Assembly: GCA_947184155.2 (NCBI GenBank)
Contig: CAMXCT020001381.1
Span: 1-64,000 of the forward strand
Direction: 5' to 3'
Length of the DNA stretch: 64,000 bases
From: Cladocopium goreaui
Taxonomy: Eukaryota > Sar > Dinophyceae > Suessiales > Symbiodiniaceae
The stretch's first letter is position 1. Every line of letters starts with the position of its first letter. The notes beneath the pieces were generated by a model, which was not told the DNA's origin, made no database searches, and saw only the letters and a list, made by a program, of their open reading frames with translations. The translations under genes were made by a program, and so were the position numbers. Below are positions 40,013-49,839 of this stretch, one piece after another.

Positions 40013-43000
40013 GTGATGCCGCACGTGTTGGCAAAGACTGGATGCTATCTCTCGACTGCAGGACTGTTGATGATGCTCGGCAAGCACAACACTGAGGTTG
40101 CCAATGCCTCGGGAAGAATCAAGAAGAACATCTCCAACCCGCTGGCCTGCAGAATTGTCGACTCACCACATGTTGTCAGAGATTCAGACACGCTCGCTGG
40201 TGAATTCCGACGAGGTACCACCATCTTGATCACGGATTTGATGTTTCGGGTGGGTACGCAATCAGGATGTCACGACATGGGAATGGGGCTTGCTGACATG
40301 GGTTGGTCCATCGAACTGTTCAAAATTCACGAGTCTGAGGCCGAAAGACCCATTGAACAGTTCTTCGAAACCATGGAGCATGTCACTGAATATCTCAGCC
40401 AGGTCGCCGATGAGGGCAACATCACAGTCCACATCTGGTTATCGTTGCAGTTTCTGCACGCAAAGCGTCCACCTCACTATGTTATGTTGGAGAACACCTT
40501 CATGACACAGTTTATCAAAGCGGTGCTGGACCTTGATCAACTCATCTCAAGGCCAGTGATTATTGCAATCAACAACGACTCCATGTTCAATTGCATTGAC
40601 TCCATCACTTCCAGGACTGCCGTGGAGATGACCGAACGATTGAAGGCTCAGGGAGTGATGGTGACCACTGATCAACGAATGTGGAGGTCAATGTATTCCC
40701 AATTTGGGAAGCAATTTCCAATCCTGAACACCACCAGAAAAGGGTCTCTTGGAAAGACCGCGATTTGGTCAGTCATCGAGAAGAACCTGTTCAGGCAGAG
40801 AGTGTTTTTGATGTGTGCGACAAACCGGGAATATGTGTCAACCCTCAACGAGGGTGCATATAAACCTGACCAGTCTGGCATTGATCCTGCACTCTTGAGG
40901 GAAGTCACTGGGCCTACTCACGTCTTCAAGATCGCCAGTGGAGAAATGACTCCCGAGGACTATGCTGCTGCAGATGCGACGGTCTTCCAAAAGGGTCCAC
41001 CAGATGGCGCACCAACAACCAGGTTTAACAAGGACAAGCGGTACAAGGCCCAATGGGTCGAACCGATGGTACCGATCCATGAGTTGGAACCGTCACCAAT
41101 ATCTACTTGCTATTGGTTCCCTGTATTCAGCGATAGCATGGATTTTTTGTGTGACAGCTGCCGAAGAGCACAAACCATGGACGAGATCGAGATGAACCAG
41201 AGCCGACCTGCAACTTGCATCAATTGCTCTGCAAATACACAGGACCATTACAAGAAGTCTGCACCAACTCTTGGTGCCAGAAAGTCTGTGTTGATGCTAG
41301 CAGCTCGTTTGAAGGTTGCATTCGCAAACTGTGATCGGAACGAAATATTTGCTCACACGAGGGCATCCGCGGAGAAGGTGGGAGACATCATCGAGTTTTG
41401 GCTGGGCGTTCTTGACGTCGCCAACATGACAAAGGGCCTAGTCGATGTTTTCGATGTCAACACTGACCCTGCTGACTTCCTCAATGGATTGGAGAAGGCT
41501 CTCAGAGGTTGTGGATCGGTCTCAAGAACCACTTCAACAATCAACGACAAGAGGCGCGGGTCATTTGATTGCACCCTTCAGCCAGCCGAGGCAGAAGAAG
41601 TCCTAAGGATCCTCAACGGCATCCCAGACTACGAAAGCTTGCGTGACTTCAACTGTATGACAGACCTCGAAGCCGCTTTCGTGATCCAAGAGTTCCACAA
41701 GAAGAAAGGCATCTCAGGTGATGACGTCGACATGGGTGATGATGCGGAAGCTCAACCGGGACTGGGGTCCACGACCCACCCTGGAGAGGCAGATGCAGAA
41801 GAGCCTCAAGATGACTTTGCCGATGCCGCCAGAGAATCCGAAAGATCTGGAAAACAGCAGCTCTTGGATGCGCTGGGAAACCTCTTTGCCGTCTCCGAGT
41901 CCGTGAATGTTTGCATCTTCTGTGGAAGTACGAAGCATGACCATGCCGATTGCACTGATCCAAAGAAACCTGACATCAACAAAGTGCTAAAAGGGATTCG
42001 GACGTCATTGGAAGACGAAAGCTCAGGATCGGATGTGGACATGGAGGCCGAGGGTGGCGAATGGAAAGGGAGTGCTGAGGAAGCTGGACAACAAACCACT
42101 GAAGAAGAACCAGCTGAAGCCCGCACTGGTGAATACCATTGGTATGACACCGTCCTATACATGTCCGAAGTGGGCGATGACGAAGCAGGAAAGTTCTGCA
42201 TTAGTGGTAGGAACATCACCGAAGAAGGACCACGAACCAGGAGTGAACTCGATGACGTCATTCGTGACGCAATTATTCGTGGTGGCGGAGATGTTTGGAA
42301 AGTTCCAGACTTCATGGCGGCGTACACCGACACCAACCTCCGCAAACCCATGTACAAAAGAATCGAGGCCCCTGCAGATGGATTCCTCAAAATCGTGCCA
42401 AGCACAGGGGGTTCCTTCTTCAACTACGAGTTCTACAACGGAGTCGAGATCGACATCAACTACAGGTTCGGACAAAGAAACGAACTCGAACCCTATGAGA
42501 AGGACGTGAGCACCGCTCTGAATCGCGTCCTCAGGCATCATGCGGGCAAAGTTATGGAAAGGGTCCATCTTGGTCTCAAATGCGATGATGCAGGCTGGGT
42601 TCCGATCGACGACCTCCTCAAGTATGAGAACGTTTGGAAACAGGACTCGTCAAGATCCCCACATGTGTTCCTAGCCCCAAGAGGAAAGAGCTACGACAAA
42701 CGAGCATGGGACAAACAGGAGGCAGGCTATCGAATGAGCGTCCTGTTCATGGTCATGTTCCATTGTGCTCGATATGGGCAACGTGTCCGTGAACAAATCC
42801 TTGCCTTCGGCATCTACCCGGACATCGACAGGAACAGTGAAACATGCAGGGCAAATGGTGTCGACCGCAAAACAAAGATTCCAGAGGAAGGGTTACTTGT
42901 GTATGCGGTGGCCGTCAGAGCACCAACAGGTCACAAGCTCAGCCTGGTCAATGACGTCACTTTGAGAGCATCATTATTGTCCCATCCGATCGCTCCGAAC

Positions 43001-43531
43001 ACCGTGATCTTGCTTCCAGTATGTTTTCACATCACCATGAAGGATCGATTGAAGAGCATTTGGAAAGAGGGACTGATCCCTGGCGGCTTGGATGGCAACA
43101 CGAGGATTTTCACGTTTTGCAACCCGTACGTCCCTTGGGATCAACGATCCTGGACTGTCACCAAAAGCGTGGATACTCGCCTGGGAGGATATGTGTGCCT
43201 CTACATCCCAACCGAGACTCTCATGAGGGACTTTGGAGGTCGTCTTACCGACTCAGGCCAAGTCGTCACCGATCAAATTGTACCTTTCTCAAAGATCCGT
43301 GGAGGATGGATCCAAGATGCGAATTGCAGATGGCATCGCCTGATCGTTCCATCGGGCGAAGAACAAGTCGTCAGAACCGGATCTGTCAAATCCAGAAAAG
43401 TCGCGACGAAGGAGTCGGTGATTCGGATCGCTCAACAGTGCGTCAAGACGATGGACGTCATGACCATCTTAAGTCGCTTCGAGAAACGTCAAATCATCGA
43501 AGGGGGCAAGGAACAATACGAGGCGCAATGA
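40013..43531 (+). CDS. Accessory ORF 5: CCHC knuckle and Tpt1/KptA-like RNA 2'-phosphotransferase
   Basis: 1172 codons, intact. Residues about 60-240 form an alternating strand/helix region of unknown family (TTILITDLMFRVGTQSG, TVHIWLSLQFLHAKRP, SRPVIIAINNDSMFNC). Near 380-410 a four-Cys ribbon (CDSCRRA, CINCSA). Near 635 CIFCGSTKHDHADC is a canonical CX2CX4HX4C knuckle. From about 830 the Tpt1/KptA pattern: STALNRVLRHHAG (Arg841-His842), DDAGWVPIDDLLKYE, VRAPTGHKL (Arg969, Gly973-His974), VCFHITMKDRLKSIWKEGL (His1006) and GGRLTDSGQVVTDQIVPF. That family moves an RNA 2'-phosphate to NAD+. An insert of about 60 residues separates the first and second boxes. Presence within the LTR boundaries makes it element cargo. 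Confidence 0.75.
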   Translation: MMPHVLAKTGCYLSTAGLLMMLGKHNTEVANASGRIKKNISNPLACRIVDSPHVVRDSDTLAGEFRRGTTILITDLMFRVGTQSGCHDMGMGLADMGWSIELFKIHESEAERPIEQFFETMEHVTEYLSQVADEGNITVHIWLSLQFLHAKRPPHYVMLENTFMTQFIKAVLDLDQLISRPVIIAINNDSMFNCIDSITSRTAVEMTERLKAQGVMVTTDQRMWRSMYSQFGKQFPILNTTRKGSLGKTAIWSVIEKNLFRQRVFLMCATNREYVSTLNEGAYKPDQSGIDPALLREVTGPTHVFKIASGEMTPEDYAAADATVFQKGPPDGAPTTRFNKDKRYKAQWVEPMVPIHELEPSPISTCYWFPVFSDSMDFLCDSCRRAQTMDEIEMNQSRPATCINCSANTQDHYKKSAPTLGARKSVLMLAARLKVAFANCDRNEIFAHTRASAEKVGDIIEFWLGVLDVANMTKGLVDVFDVNTDPADFLNGLEKALRGCGSVSRTTSTINDKRRGSFDCTLQPAEAEEVLRILNGIPDYESLRDFNCMTDLEAAFVIQEFHKKKGISGDDVDMGDDAEAQPGLGSTTHPGEADAEEPQDDFADAARESERSGKQQLLDALGNLFAVSESVNVCIFCGSTKHDHADCTDPKKPDINKVLKGIRTSLEDESSGSDVDMEAEGGEWKGSAEEAGQQTTEEEPAEARTGEYHWYDTVLYMSEVGDDEAGKFCISGRNITEEGPRTRSELDDVIRDAIIRGGGDVWKVPDFMAAYTDTNLRKPMYKRIEAPADGFLKIVPSTGGSFFNYEFYNGVEIDINYRFGQRNELEPYEKDVSTALNRVLRHHAGKVMERVHLGLKCDDAGWVPIDDLLKYENVWKQDSSRSPHVFLAPRGKSYDKRAWDKQEAGYRMSVLFMVMFHCARYGQRVREQILAFGIYPDIDRNSETCRANGVDRKTKIPEEGLLVYAVAVRAPTGHKLSLVNDVTLRASLLSHPIAPNTVILLPVCFHITMKDRLKSIWKEGLIPGGLDGNTRIFTFCNPYVPWDQRSWTVTKSVDTRLGGYVCLYIPTETLMRDFGGRLTDSGQVVTDQIVPFSKIRGGWIQDANCRWHRLIVPSGEEQVVRTGSVKSRKVATKESVIRIAQQCVKTMDVMTILSRFEKRQIIEGGKEQYEAQ

Positions 43532-44263
43532 TTGAAGTTGGTGGACTACATCCTCGAAAGAAAGGCAGTGACCGAGGCTGGATGTAGGTTCTGCCCACAC
43601 TGTCTCACCGAGACGCCGATGAAATTCTCAAGTTGCGTGGGATGTTGAACCCCGCTAGAGAGCCACGGCATCAGGCCATATCGTCTTGATGATCCAGTTG
43701 ATGAAGAAGACGAAGACGAGGCCACCAAGAAACAGATCGATGAAGAGATTCGCAAGGCGAATGAATCGATGTTCAAAGATACCGTCCATGAAGCTCAGGA
43801 GAACGCTGAGACACGAAGTCAGTTTGACTTTGATCCCGGAGAGGTCGACTATGGCGAAGAAGATGAAGAAATGAACGAGGAAGAAGAATCCGAGGACGTC
43901 GAGATCGAGATCGATGAACAAGAAGATGAGGTAGACGTCCAACAGGAGGAAGTCGACCGGGAGACGGAGGAGAGAACCAATCAACTCCCCGCATGGGCCC
44001 TGAATTTGGATGCTGGTTGCAAAAGAATGCCAGTCAAGGGGCTCGTCAACATCGACGTGTCTGAAGCTGCCGCCCAACTGTTTGACAACGCGGTGATCTC
44101 CAAGATCCTGCAGATGTACAAACACTATTACGACCAAAGAGTTATGATGTCACCAGATGACTACTACAACAAAATGGTGAACAACAAGCTTGGTCGATTG
44201 GACCTCGATGGCATTTGCCCCTATTCAGGGGAATGCGCTGATGTTAAGGCAGCCGACAAATGA
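43532..44263 (+). CDS. Accessory ORF 6: zinc ribbon plus acidic protein
   Basis: Protein-like sequence begins just after ORF 5 (VDYILERKAVTEAG, CRFCPHCLTETPMKFSSC, a Cys4 ribbon), is broken by a stop near 43645, and is then open to 44263 across a frame change near 43770. The second half is strongly acidic (EEDEEMNEEEESEDVEIEID) and ends with LPAWALNLDAGCKRMPVKG and MMSPDDYYNKMVNNKL. Function unknown. Confidence 0.5.
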
Positions 44264-45116
44264 CCAGCTCATGGAGTGGTACGATCTGAAGGCGGCACCA
44301 ACGTCATGGTCGAATGGCGAAAGATTGTTCGGCGGCAGGCCGAAGAATATGATGAAGTACGTGGTGAACACGCTCATGATGTACGAGAAGATGCTGGAGT
44401 TCCTCGTGCACGCCGGATATACTCCGGACCGGATGAAGTTCCTCACCCCGATGAACAAGATGAAAGGGACTAACGAGGAGAAAGGAGAAATGAGGAAGAT
44501 GATTAGTGACTTCGTGTCACGATTGCTCAAGGGCGCATTTCCATCTTCCGAGCACTACACCTACTTCAGGTCAGGTGACCATGGTTTTCCGGAATGTCAA
44601 GAAATTCCTGCATTCACAGTGTATCTTGCATTCCACGAGACACAACGCAGCGAAGAACTTCTAATCGCTGCGCAACAATGCGGAGTTGTTCTTCCTGAAC
44701 TGTTTGTGGCAAAGATGGCATACTCGATGTCATACGCTGAGCAGGAGGCCCAACGTGGAAGATTGACATGGAAATCGACCTTGGCTCCAAACCTTGACCC
44801 GAAGATAACGGAAGACGTGTTTCGGAGCATTGCAGACAATGAATGCGCTCAACGAGCAGCAGAAGCGTCAAGAACTGCTGCATCAGGTCAAGGACAAGTT
44901 CCCAAAGCGGCAGGGCCGAAGCCACCTCCGGCAAAAGGGGCTGGTTCCGAAGCTTCGTCGTCTTCCTATGCTGCCCCATCATCATCTCCGGCACAAAAGG
45001 CGAAATTGCCACAGAAAGCAATGCCTGCCAAGGCCGCACCGAAACCATCGAGACCACCGCCTAGCGAGAAACCACAACAAGCGCCCCAGTTTAAGAAGAA
45101 GAGAACCGACCAGTGA
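44190..45116 (+). CDS. Accessory ORF 7: basic Ala/Pro-rich protein
   Basis: 308 codons overlapping ORF 6. The first 70% is helical (LMEWYDLKAAPTSWSNGER, NTLMMYEKMLEFLVHAGY, HETQRSEELLIAAQQCG). The last 80 residues are Ala/Pro/Lys-rich (KAMPAKAAPKPSRPPPSE), ending KKKRTDQ, which could bind nucleic acid. Last coding sequence before the 3' LTR. No family recognised. Confidence 0.55.
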   Translation: MVDWTSMAFAPIQGNALMLRQPTNDQLMEWYDLKAAPTSWSNGERLFGGRPKNMMKYVVNTLMMYEKMLEFLVHAGYTPDRMKFLTPMNKMKGTNEEKGEMRKMISDFVSRLLKGAFPSSEHYTYFRSGDHGFPECQEIPAFTVYLAFHETQRSEELLIAAQQCGVVLPELFVAKMAYSMSYAEQEAQRGRLTWKSTLAPNLDPKITEDVFRSIADNECAQRAAEASRTAASGQGQVPKAAGPKPPPAKGAGSEASSSSYAAPSSSPAQKAKLPQKAMPAKAAPKPSRPPPSEKPQQAPQFKKKRTDQ

Positions 45117-45578
45117 TCACTACGGGGCTATGTGGCGTACATCATCTTCGTTGGCTACGGATGATGAAGAACTATGACTTTTGAGAGGACTCTGAGCGTG
45201 GCTAGTGTACAGTCATCTTAGATTACTTCTCAAGTCAATTCCCAATCAACTAATTCACTTTTCTTTTCTTTGTACAGAGTAGATTTGCTGATTGCCGGTT
45301 TGCTACTCACGTAGACGCGATGTGTTAGTTGCGTCCAACGGACGGCTAACATCATCAATTCGCAGTGTAGTTAGCGTAGTTTGAAGTGGGTCCATTTCTG
45401 TACAGCATGATACTTCTACCCACGCGATTGCCACAAAGATGGCATGGGGATCTCCGACCCTGCGTCCAACGGACAGGTGAGGAGTGAACCACGATTTCAA
45501 ATTCTTTTGCGGTAGATGTAGCGTGCATTGATTGTTTTCTTTGTTCCCTCTCTCGTGCCCAAAATTTGAAACAACTTC
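45117..45578. other. 3' untranslated region of the giant element
   Basis: No coding sequence. GCGTCCAACGGAC is repeated at about 45330 and 45461. Ends in the polypurine-like tract. Confidence 0.5.
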
Positions 45579-45590
45579 GGGCATGGGGGG
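45579..45590 (+). promoter_or_regulatory. Polypurine tract
   Basis: GGGCATGGGGGG abuts the 3' LTR exactly, the position needed for plus-strand priming. It is short and has one CAT interruption. Confidence 0.7.
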
Positions 45591-45808
45591 TGTCAAAGGG
45601 AACTGCACGGTAGCTTACAGTGTCATGTACATATTCATGCATGTCAACTGTATTGCGACTTACGCCAACTTGTTTGGCTCAAGATCCAATCATTGCAAGG
45701 TAAAGCAGCGAGCGCTTGCCACCGCATGTCGTCGGCTTGAGGCTAACAACGTTGACACTTGAGCACCTGACTGCATTGTAACCCGGAACAAGGGTAGAAT
45801 TGTTCACA
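45591..45808 (+). repeat. 3' LTR
   Basis: 218 bp, two transitions from the 5' LTR. Contains TTTGGCTCAAG at 45673-45683. Followed by TATCC, the 5-bp target duplication. Confidence 0.95.
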
Positions 45809-45813
45809 TATCC

Positions 45814-46355
45814 CATGACGTAACATGTAACATCTTTACTCTGTCAACACAAAGAACGTAACGTAACATGTAACATCTTTACTCGACCAACACAAAGAAT
45901 TTTCACGTAACATGTAACATCTGTCCTAACCCCAGCCATATCCCATGACGTAACGTGTAACATCTTTACTCGGCCAACACACAGAACTTAACGTAACATG
46001 TGACATCTGTCCTAACTACAGCCATGTCCCATAAGGTAACATCTAACATCTTTTCCACAAACGCATCCGTTCCTGCTTAGACTCTACATGAAGGTTAATA
46101 TGCCCCCACCCCCCACCCCACCCCACCCCAAGTCCCATGACGTATCACATTACATCTATGCCAACACAAAATCCATCACGTAATATGTTGCCAACTGTCA
46201 GTGCCTGACATCAACGCAGTCGTTTCTGCTTAGAGTCTACATGAACGTTAATACACCCGCCCACCCCACCCCACCCCACCCCATAACATCAAAATGGTTC
46301 GCAAGTGCATCAACAAAAAACAGTAAAAATAGGGTCCGGTTTTCACCCCGCTAGC
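45814..46355 (+). mobile_element. Putative non-autonomous DNA transposon, right part
   Basis: Four or five units of TAACATGTAACATCTTTACT plus CCAACACAAAGAA, then two CTACATGAACGTTAATA blocks each followed by (CCCCA)n (46104-46131, 46261-46283). It ends GGGTCCGG...CACCCCGCTAGC, an imperfect inverted copy of the left end at 23395, then ACAAATAT. With 23395-23741 it would make an element of about 0.89 kb. Confidence 0.45.
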
Positions 46356-47778
46356 ACAAATATGACCCTACAAGGGCTGGTAAACACATTGATTTACCAA
46401 GATTTATTAAACTGAAAAAGGCTTGTATCAATATCAAAAACGAGGATAATAAATGCTTAAAGTATTGTATTCAGTCAGTGGTCTGTGACAAAATCAGTAA
46501 GCATCACCCTGAAGAAATATTCCACCACAATAAATTGAAGGATTATATTATCAACTGGGATAATATCAATATCCCCGCTGGAAATAGGGACATTGACAGG
46601 TTAGAAACAAACAACACCGGTTTAATTTCAATAAATGTTTATGAACCTGATGACCTTTTGAATGAAGAGAAAATCATAAAAACAAGAAGCACCAAAGTTA
46701 GAGATGCTAAATATCACATTGACTTACTGAAAATCTATGATGAAAAGGATAGAAGCCACTATGTATTAGTTAAACGTTTAAGCAGATTATTGAACTGTCA
46801 AAGCAATAGCAATACAAAAGAACAGCATTATTGTAAATATTGTTGCCATCCATTCACCCATGAGAGAGGTCTTGATGCTCATTATGAAAATGGGTGTGAA
46901 GTTTTTGAAGGTCAAAAAATCAAATTACCTAACAAGGGCGACTACATTGAATTTAATAGACACAATACTAAATTAAAATGCCCTTATGTCATCTACGGTG
47001 ATTTTGAATGCTTAACAGTCATTACACGCGACGGTATTAAGGGCACATATCAGGAGCATAAGCCCTGCGTTTATATGTTGAATGTGGTAAATTCAATTGA
47101 TAATATCAGCACACCATATCTATATAGGGGCGATGATTGTATGGATAAATTTGTTGAACAATTAGCAAAAATATGAGAGAACATTTTTGAAAGGATGAAG
47201 GAACATAAACCAATGGACATTACTTACGAGCAAGAACTAGAATTCAAACATTCTACAAGGTGCTCAATTTGTAATAAAAACTTCAAACCTGATGATGGTA
47301 AAGTCCGCGGCCACTGCCACTTTTCAGGACAATATAGAGGCGCTGCGCACGTTAAGTGTAATCTGGATCATTCATACAAGTTTTTCAAAATGCCTGTCTT
47401 CTTTCGGTCATTTGATTATCAAAAAGGCTAACGAATTGAACAAAGAACTGAATGAAAACAAACAGATTGAGGTAATCATTCAAAACTGAAAATAATATCA
47501 CCTTCTCTTTTGGTACATTACAGTTTAAGGACCGTTTTTCATTCCTATCAGCATCACTTGATAGGTTAGTTAAATTGAATAAATATGAAGGTAACAATAA
47601 AATTAATGATTGAGAACACAACTTCAATCATACAAAATCAAACCCATACATCAAAAACAAAACTGATTTAGATTTACTGACTGACACAGGAGTTTATCCA
47701 TATGACTATATGAATTCATTTGATAAATTTGAGGAAACAAAATTACCTCGTAAAAAAGATTTTACAGCTATATTGTAG
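46356..47778 (+). pseudogene. Polinton-type protein-primed DNA polymerase B, middle part
   Basis: AT-rich. YDPTRAGKHIDLPRFIKLKK joins directly onto the left part at 23394. Then KACINIKNEDNKC, PEEIFHHNKL, a HYCKYCCHPFTHERGLDAH finger, PYVIYGDFECLTV (exonuclease I, Asp-Glu), a TRCSICNKNF...VRGHCHFSGQYRGAAHVKC HNH-like segment and GVYPYDYMNSFDKFEETKLP. These are hallmarks of Maverick/Polinton PolB. In-frame TGA stops occur near 47174 and 47612, and frame changes near 47420 and 47490. It ends abruptly near 47778; the palm domain with its Asp residues is absent. Confidence 0.82.
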
Positions 47779-47960
47779 AGCTTCGCACACCGGCGACGCC
47801 GGTAGGGGTCGGGGGAGGGAAAGAGAGAGGGGGATGTCATCTGAACTTGCGAACATGACATGCTGAGGGTCGGCGGCCTATCTTGGGGCTATGTCGGCCC
47901 AGCTTGGGGCTATGTTGGCCCATCTTGAGGCTATGTTGGCCTATGCCTATGCACACAAAG
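47779..47960. other. Junction and short GGCTATGTTGGCC repeats
   Basis: Composition jumps from AT-rich to G-rich at about 47779. At 47882-47945, GGGGCTATGTCGGCCCA-like words repeat three to four times. No gene. Confidence 0.6.
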
Positions 47961-48570
47961 TGTTGTAATTTACAGCATTTTGCGCTGTGAGATGGCAAGA
48001 ACCCGTGTAAATACCACAGTTTTAGTCCCCGAAAGTGGCTAAAACACTCTTATTTACAGAGTTTCGTTCACATCACGATCTTCGATTTTTTAAAAACGTG
48101 TAAATACCAGCGTTTTTTGCATTCATCAAGACAAAAAATCGGTTCAAAAAGTGCAAAAAATGTTGTAATTTACAGGGGAGTGGCCCCGTCACAAGCAAAA
48201 AACTGCGTAAATACCAGCGTTTCGGCGTCCAAAAGTTGCCAAAACACCGCTATTTACAGTGTTTCGTGCCTTCCACGTTCGCTTGAAATTGCAGAAACAT
48301 TGTAAATACCAGCATTTTTTGCGATCAACCCGCCAAAAATGCTGTAATTTACAGTGTTTTTTTGCTTGGCTTTCAAAAACACTGGTATTTGCAGTGTTTT
48401 GTGCATCTTGGGTCCAAAAAGTATTGGTATTTATAGCATTTTCTGCGTTTTTGCATGGCTCCCGCCAACGACGTTAAAACGCAAAAATGTTGTAATTTAC
48501 AACATTCTGTGACTTCCGAAAAGCGAAAAATCGTCCGAAAAATGTGTCAAAACGGCACTTTTTCCCGATT
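47961..48570. repeat. Hairpin-motif array, copy 1
   Basis: A motif of about 17-20 nt occurs every 30-60 nt, sometimes as GTAAATACCAGCGTTTT (48089, 48207, 48301) and sometimes inverted as AAAACACTGGTATTTGC (48377-48393), along with TGTAATTTACAGCATTTT. Alternating orientations let the single strand fold into a chain of hairpins. Copy 2 is at 49840-50470. Confidence 0.75.
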
Positions 48571-48880
48571 TTAGGACCTCCAAAACGCATCTTCAAATTT
48601 CACCCTCTTTTTGTCCACCCCAGACCCCGAAAAACGTGAAAACCCCACCAAGCTAAAGGATTTTTGGGGAGGGTCGGCGGCAGGCGCGCGCCCCCGGGTA
48701 GCTAAAGCTATGCTTAGCTTCCACGACAAACGGCGTCGCCGGATTTTAGAGCTGACGCTCATCGTCGGCTCCGCCGGATTACTTGACCTCGATGTCATCG
48801 CAGGGTGAGAAAGCGGGGAAGGCGTGTTCCCGAAAGCTCCTGCGAAGGTTTTTCCCAAAGATTCCCAAAGAATTGCTGCC
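48571..48880. repeat. GC-rich linker of the duplicated composite, copy 1
   Basis: Contains GGATTTTTGGGGAGGGTCGG, GACGCTCATCGTCGGCTCCG and TTCCCGAAAGCTCCTGC, all recurring in the same order at 50520-50900. No coding evidence. Confidence 0.65.
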
Positions 48881-48889
48881 AATTTCAAC

Positions 48890-49575
48890 TTTCCACTTCG
48901 TGTAAAAACGCCTCTGTGTAAAGAGTTGTCTGTTTAAAAGCTTCTGGGTGTAAAAGCATCTGCGTGTAAAAGCTTGTCTGTGTAAAGACTTCTCTGTGTG
49001 AAAACTTCTGTGTGTGAAAGCTTCCCTGTGTAAAAGCTCTCTCTGTAAAGACTTCTTTGTGTAAAAGTTTTTGTCTGTAAACGCACCTGTGTGTTAAAGC
49101 TCTCTGTGTAAAGACTTCTTTGCGTAACAGCGTCTGTGTGTAACAGCTTCTGTGAGAAAACGCCCTTTTGTGTAAAAGCTCCTCTGTGTAAAGGCTTCTC
49201 TGTGTAAAAGCTTCTGTGTGCAAACGCGTCTGTGTGTAAAAGCTCTGTGTAAAAGCTGCTCTGTGTAAAAGCTGCTGTGTGTAAAAGCTCCTCTGTGTAA
49301 ATGCGTTTGTGTGCAAAATCTCCTCAGTGTAAAGACTTCTCCGTGTAAAAGCTTCGGCTCCTCTGTGTAAAGACTTCTCTCTGTGCAAAAAGCTTCTGCG
49401 TGTAAAAGCCCGTCGGTATAAAGACTTCTCTGTGTGAAAGCCTCTGTGTGTAAAAGCTTCTGTGTCTAAGAGCCGCTCTGTGTAAAAACTTCTCTGTGTA
49501 AAAGCCCCTGGGTGTAAAAGCTTCTGTGCGTAAAAGCTTCTGTGTGTAAACGCGTCTGTGTAAATGCGCCCCACC
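48890..49575. repeat. Short minisatellite, copy 1 (GTGTAAAAGCTTCTCT family)
   Basis: Dozens of 12-16-nt units of the type CTCTGTGTAAAAGCTTCT / CTGTGTAAAGACTT. The minus strand has few stops, giving long frames of HRSFYTQKLLHREVFTQ type in more than one register; these are artefacts. The second copy is at 50925-52425. Confidence 0.9.
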
Positions 49576-49839
49576 AGCAGCATCCAGCATCATATTTTAC
49601 TTTCTTGTGTCCTATCTTCTCGTCTCCTCCCTCCAGCTTTCTTTCGGGCCAGACTGTTGTTTAGTTTCAATCTGTAACGTCGTTTCTTGTTGTTTCTTGT
49701 TGAAGAATGCCAACGTCGTTTCTTGTTGAAGAATGCCAAGAACATGTGAAAGCATCGCTCTGCAACATTGTTTCTCGTTGAAGAAGGCCAAGAACATGTG
49801 AAAGCGTCGCGCGGTTAAAAATTGAACATAAACAGCGCA
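49576..49839. repeat. Spacer with TTTCTTGTTGAAGAATGCCAA repeats
   Basis: Words from the TTTCTTGTTG / AAGAATGCCAAGAACATGTG group occur three times (49685-49800). A related copy ends the second composite at 52475-52505. It marks the duplication junction. Confidence 0.6.

Larger units (their letters stand above)
23742..45808 (+). mobile_element. Giant Ty1/copia-type LTR retrotransposon (22,067 bp)
   Basis: It is bounded by 218-bp LTRs (216 identities, two transitions) that start TG and end CA, with TSD TATCC at 23737-23741 and 45809-45813. Order inside: PBS-like site, coiled-coil gag with CCCH fingers, aspartic protease, integrase, RT-RNase H, which is the copia order. About 12.5 kb of further reading frames follow, minus a nested LINE (about 36226-39090). 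The extra frames include a PCTGGS-motif protein, a CCHC + Tpt1/KptA-like protein, an acidic protein and a Pro/Ala-rich one. Length is about four times that of a normal copia element. Several frames are broken by single-base shifts although the LTRs are nearly identical. Confidence 0.92.

Noticed and set aside
47174..47612. TGA read as tryptophan in the AT-rich polymerase
   Set aside because: Two in-frame TGA codons fit the idea, but the same stretch also has frameshifts, so ordinary decay suffices.
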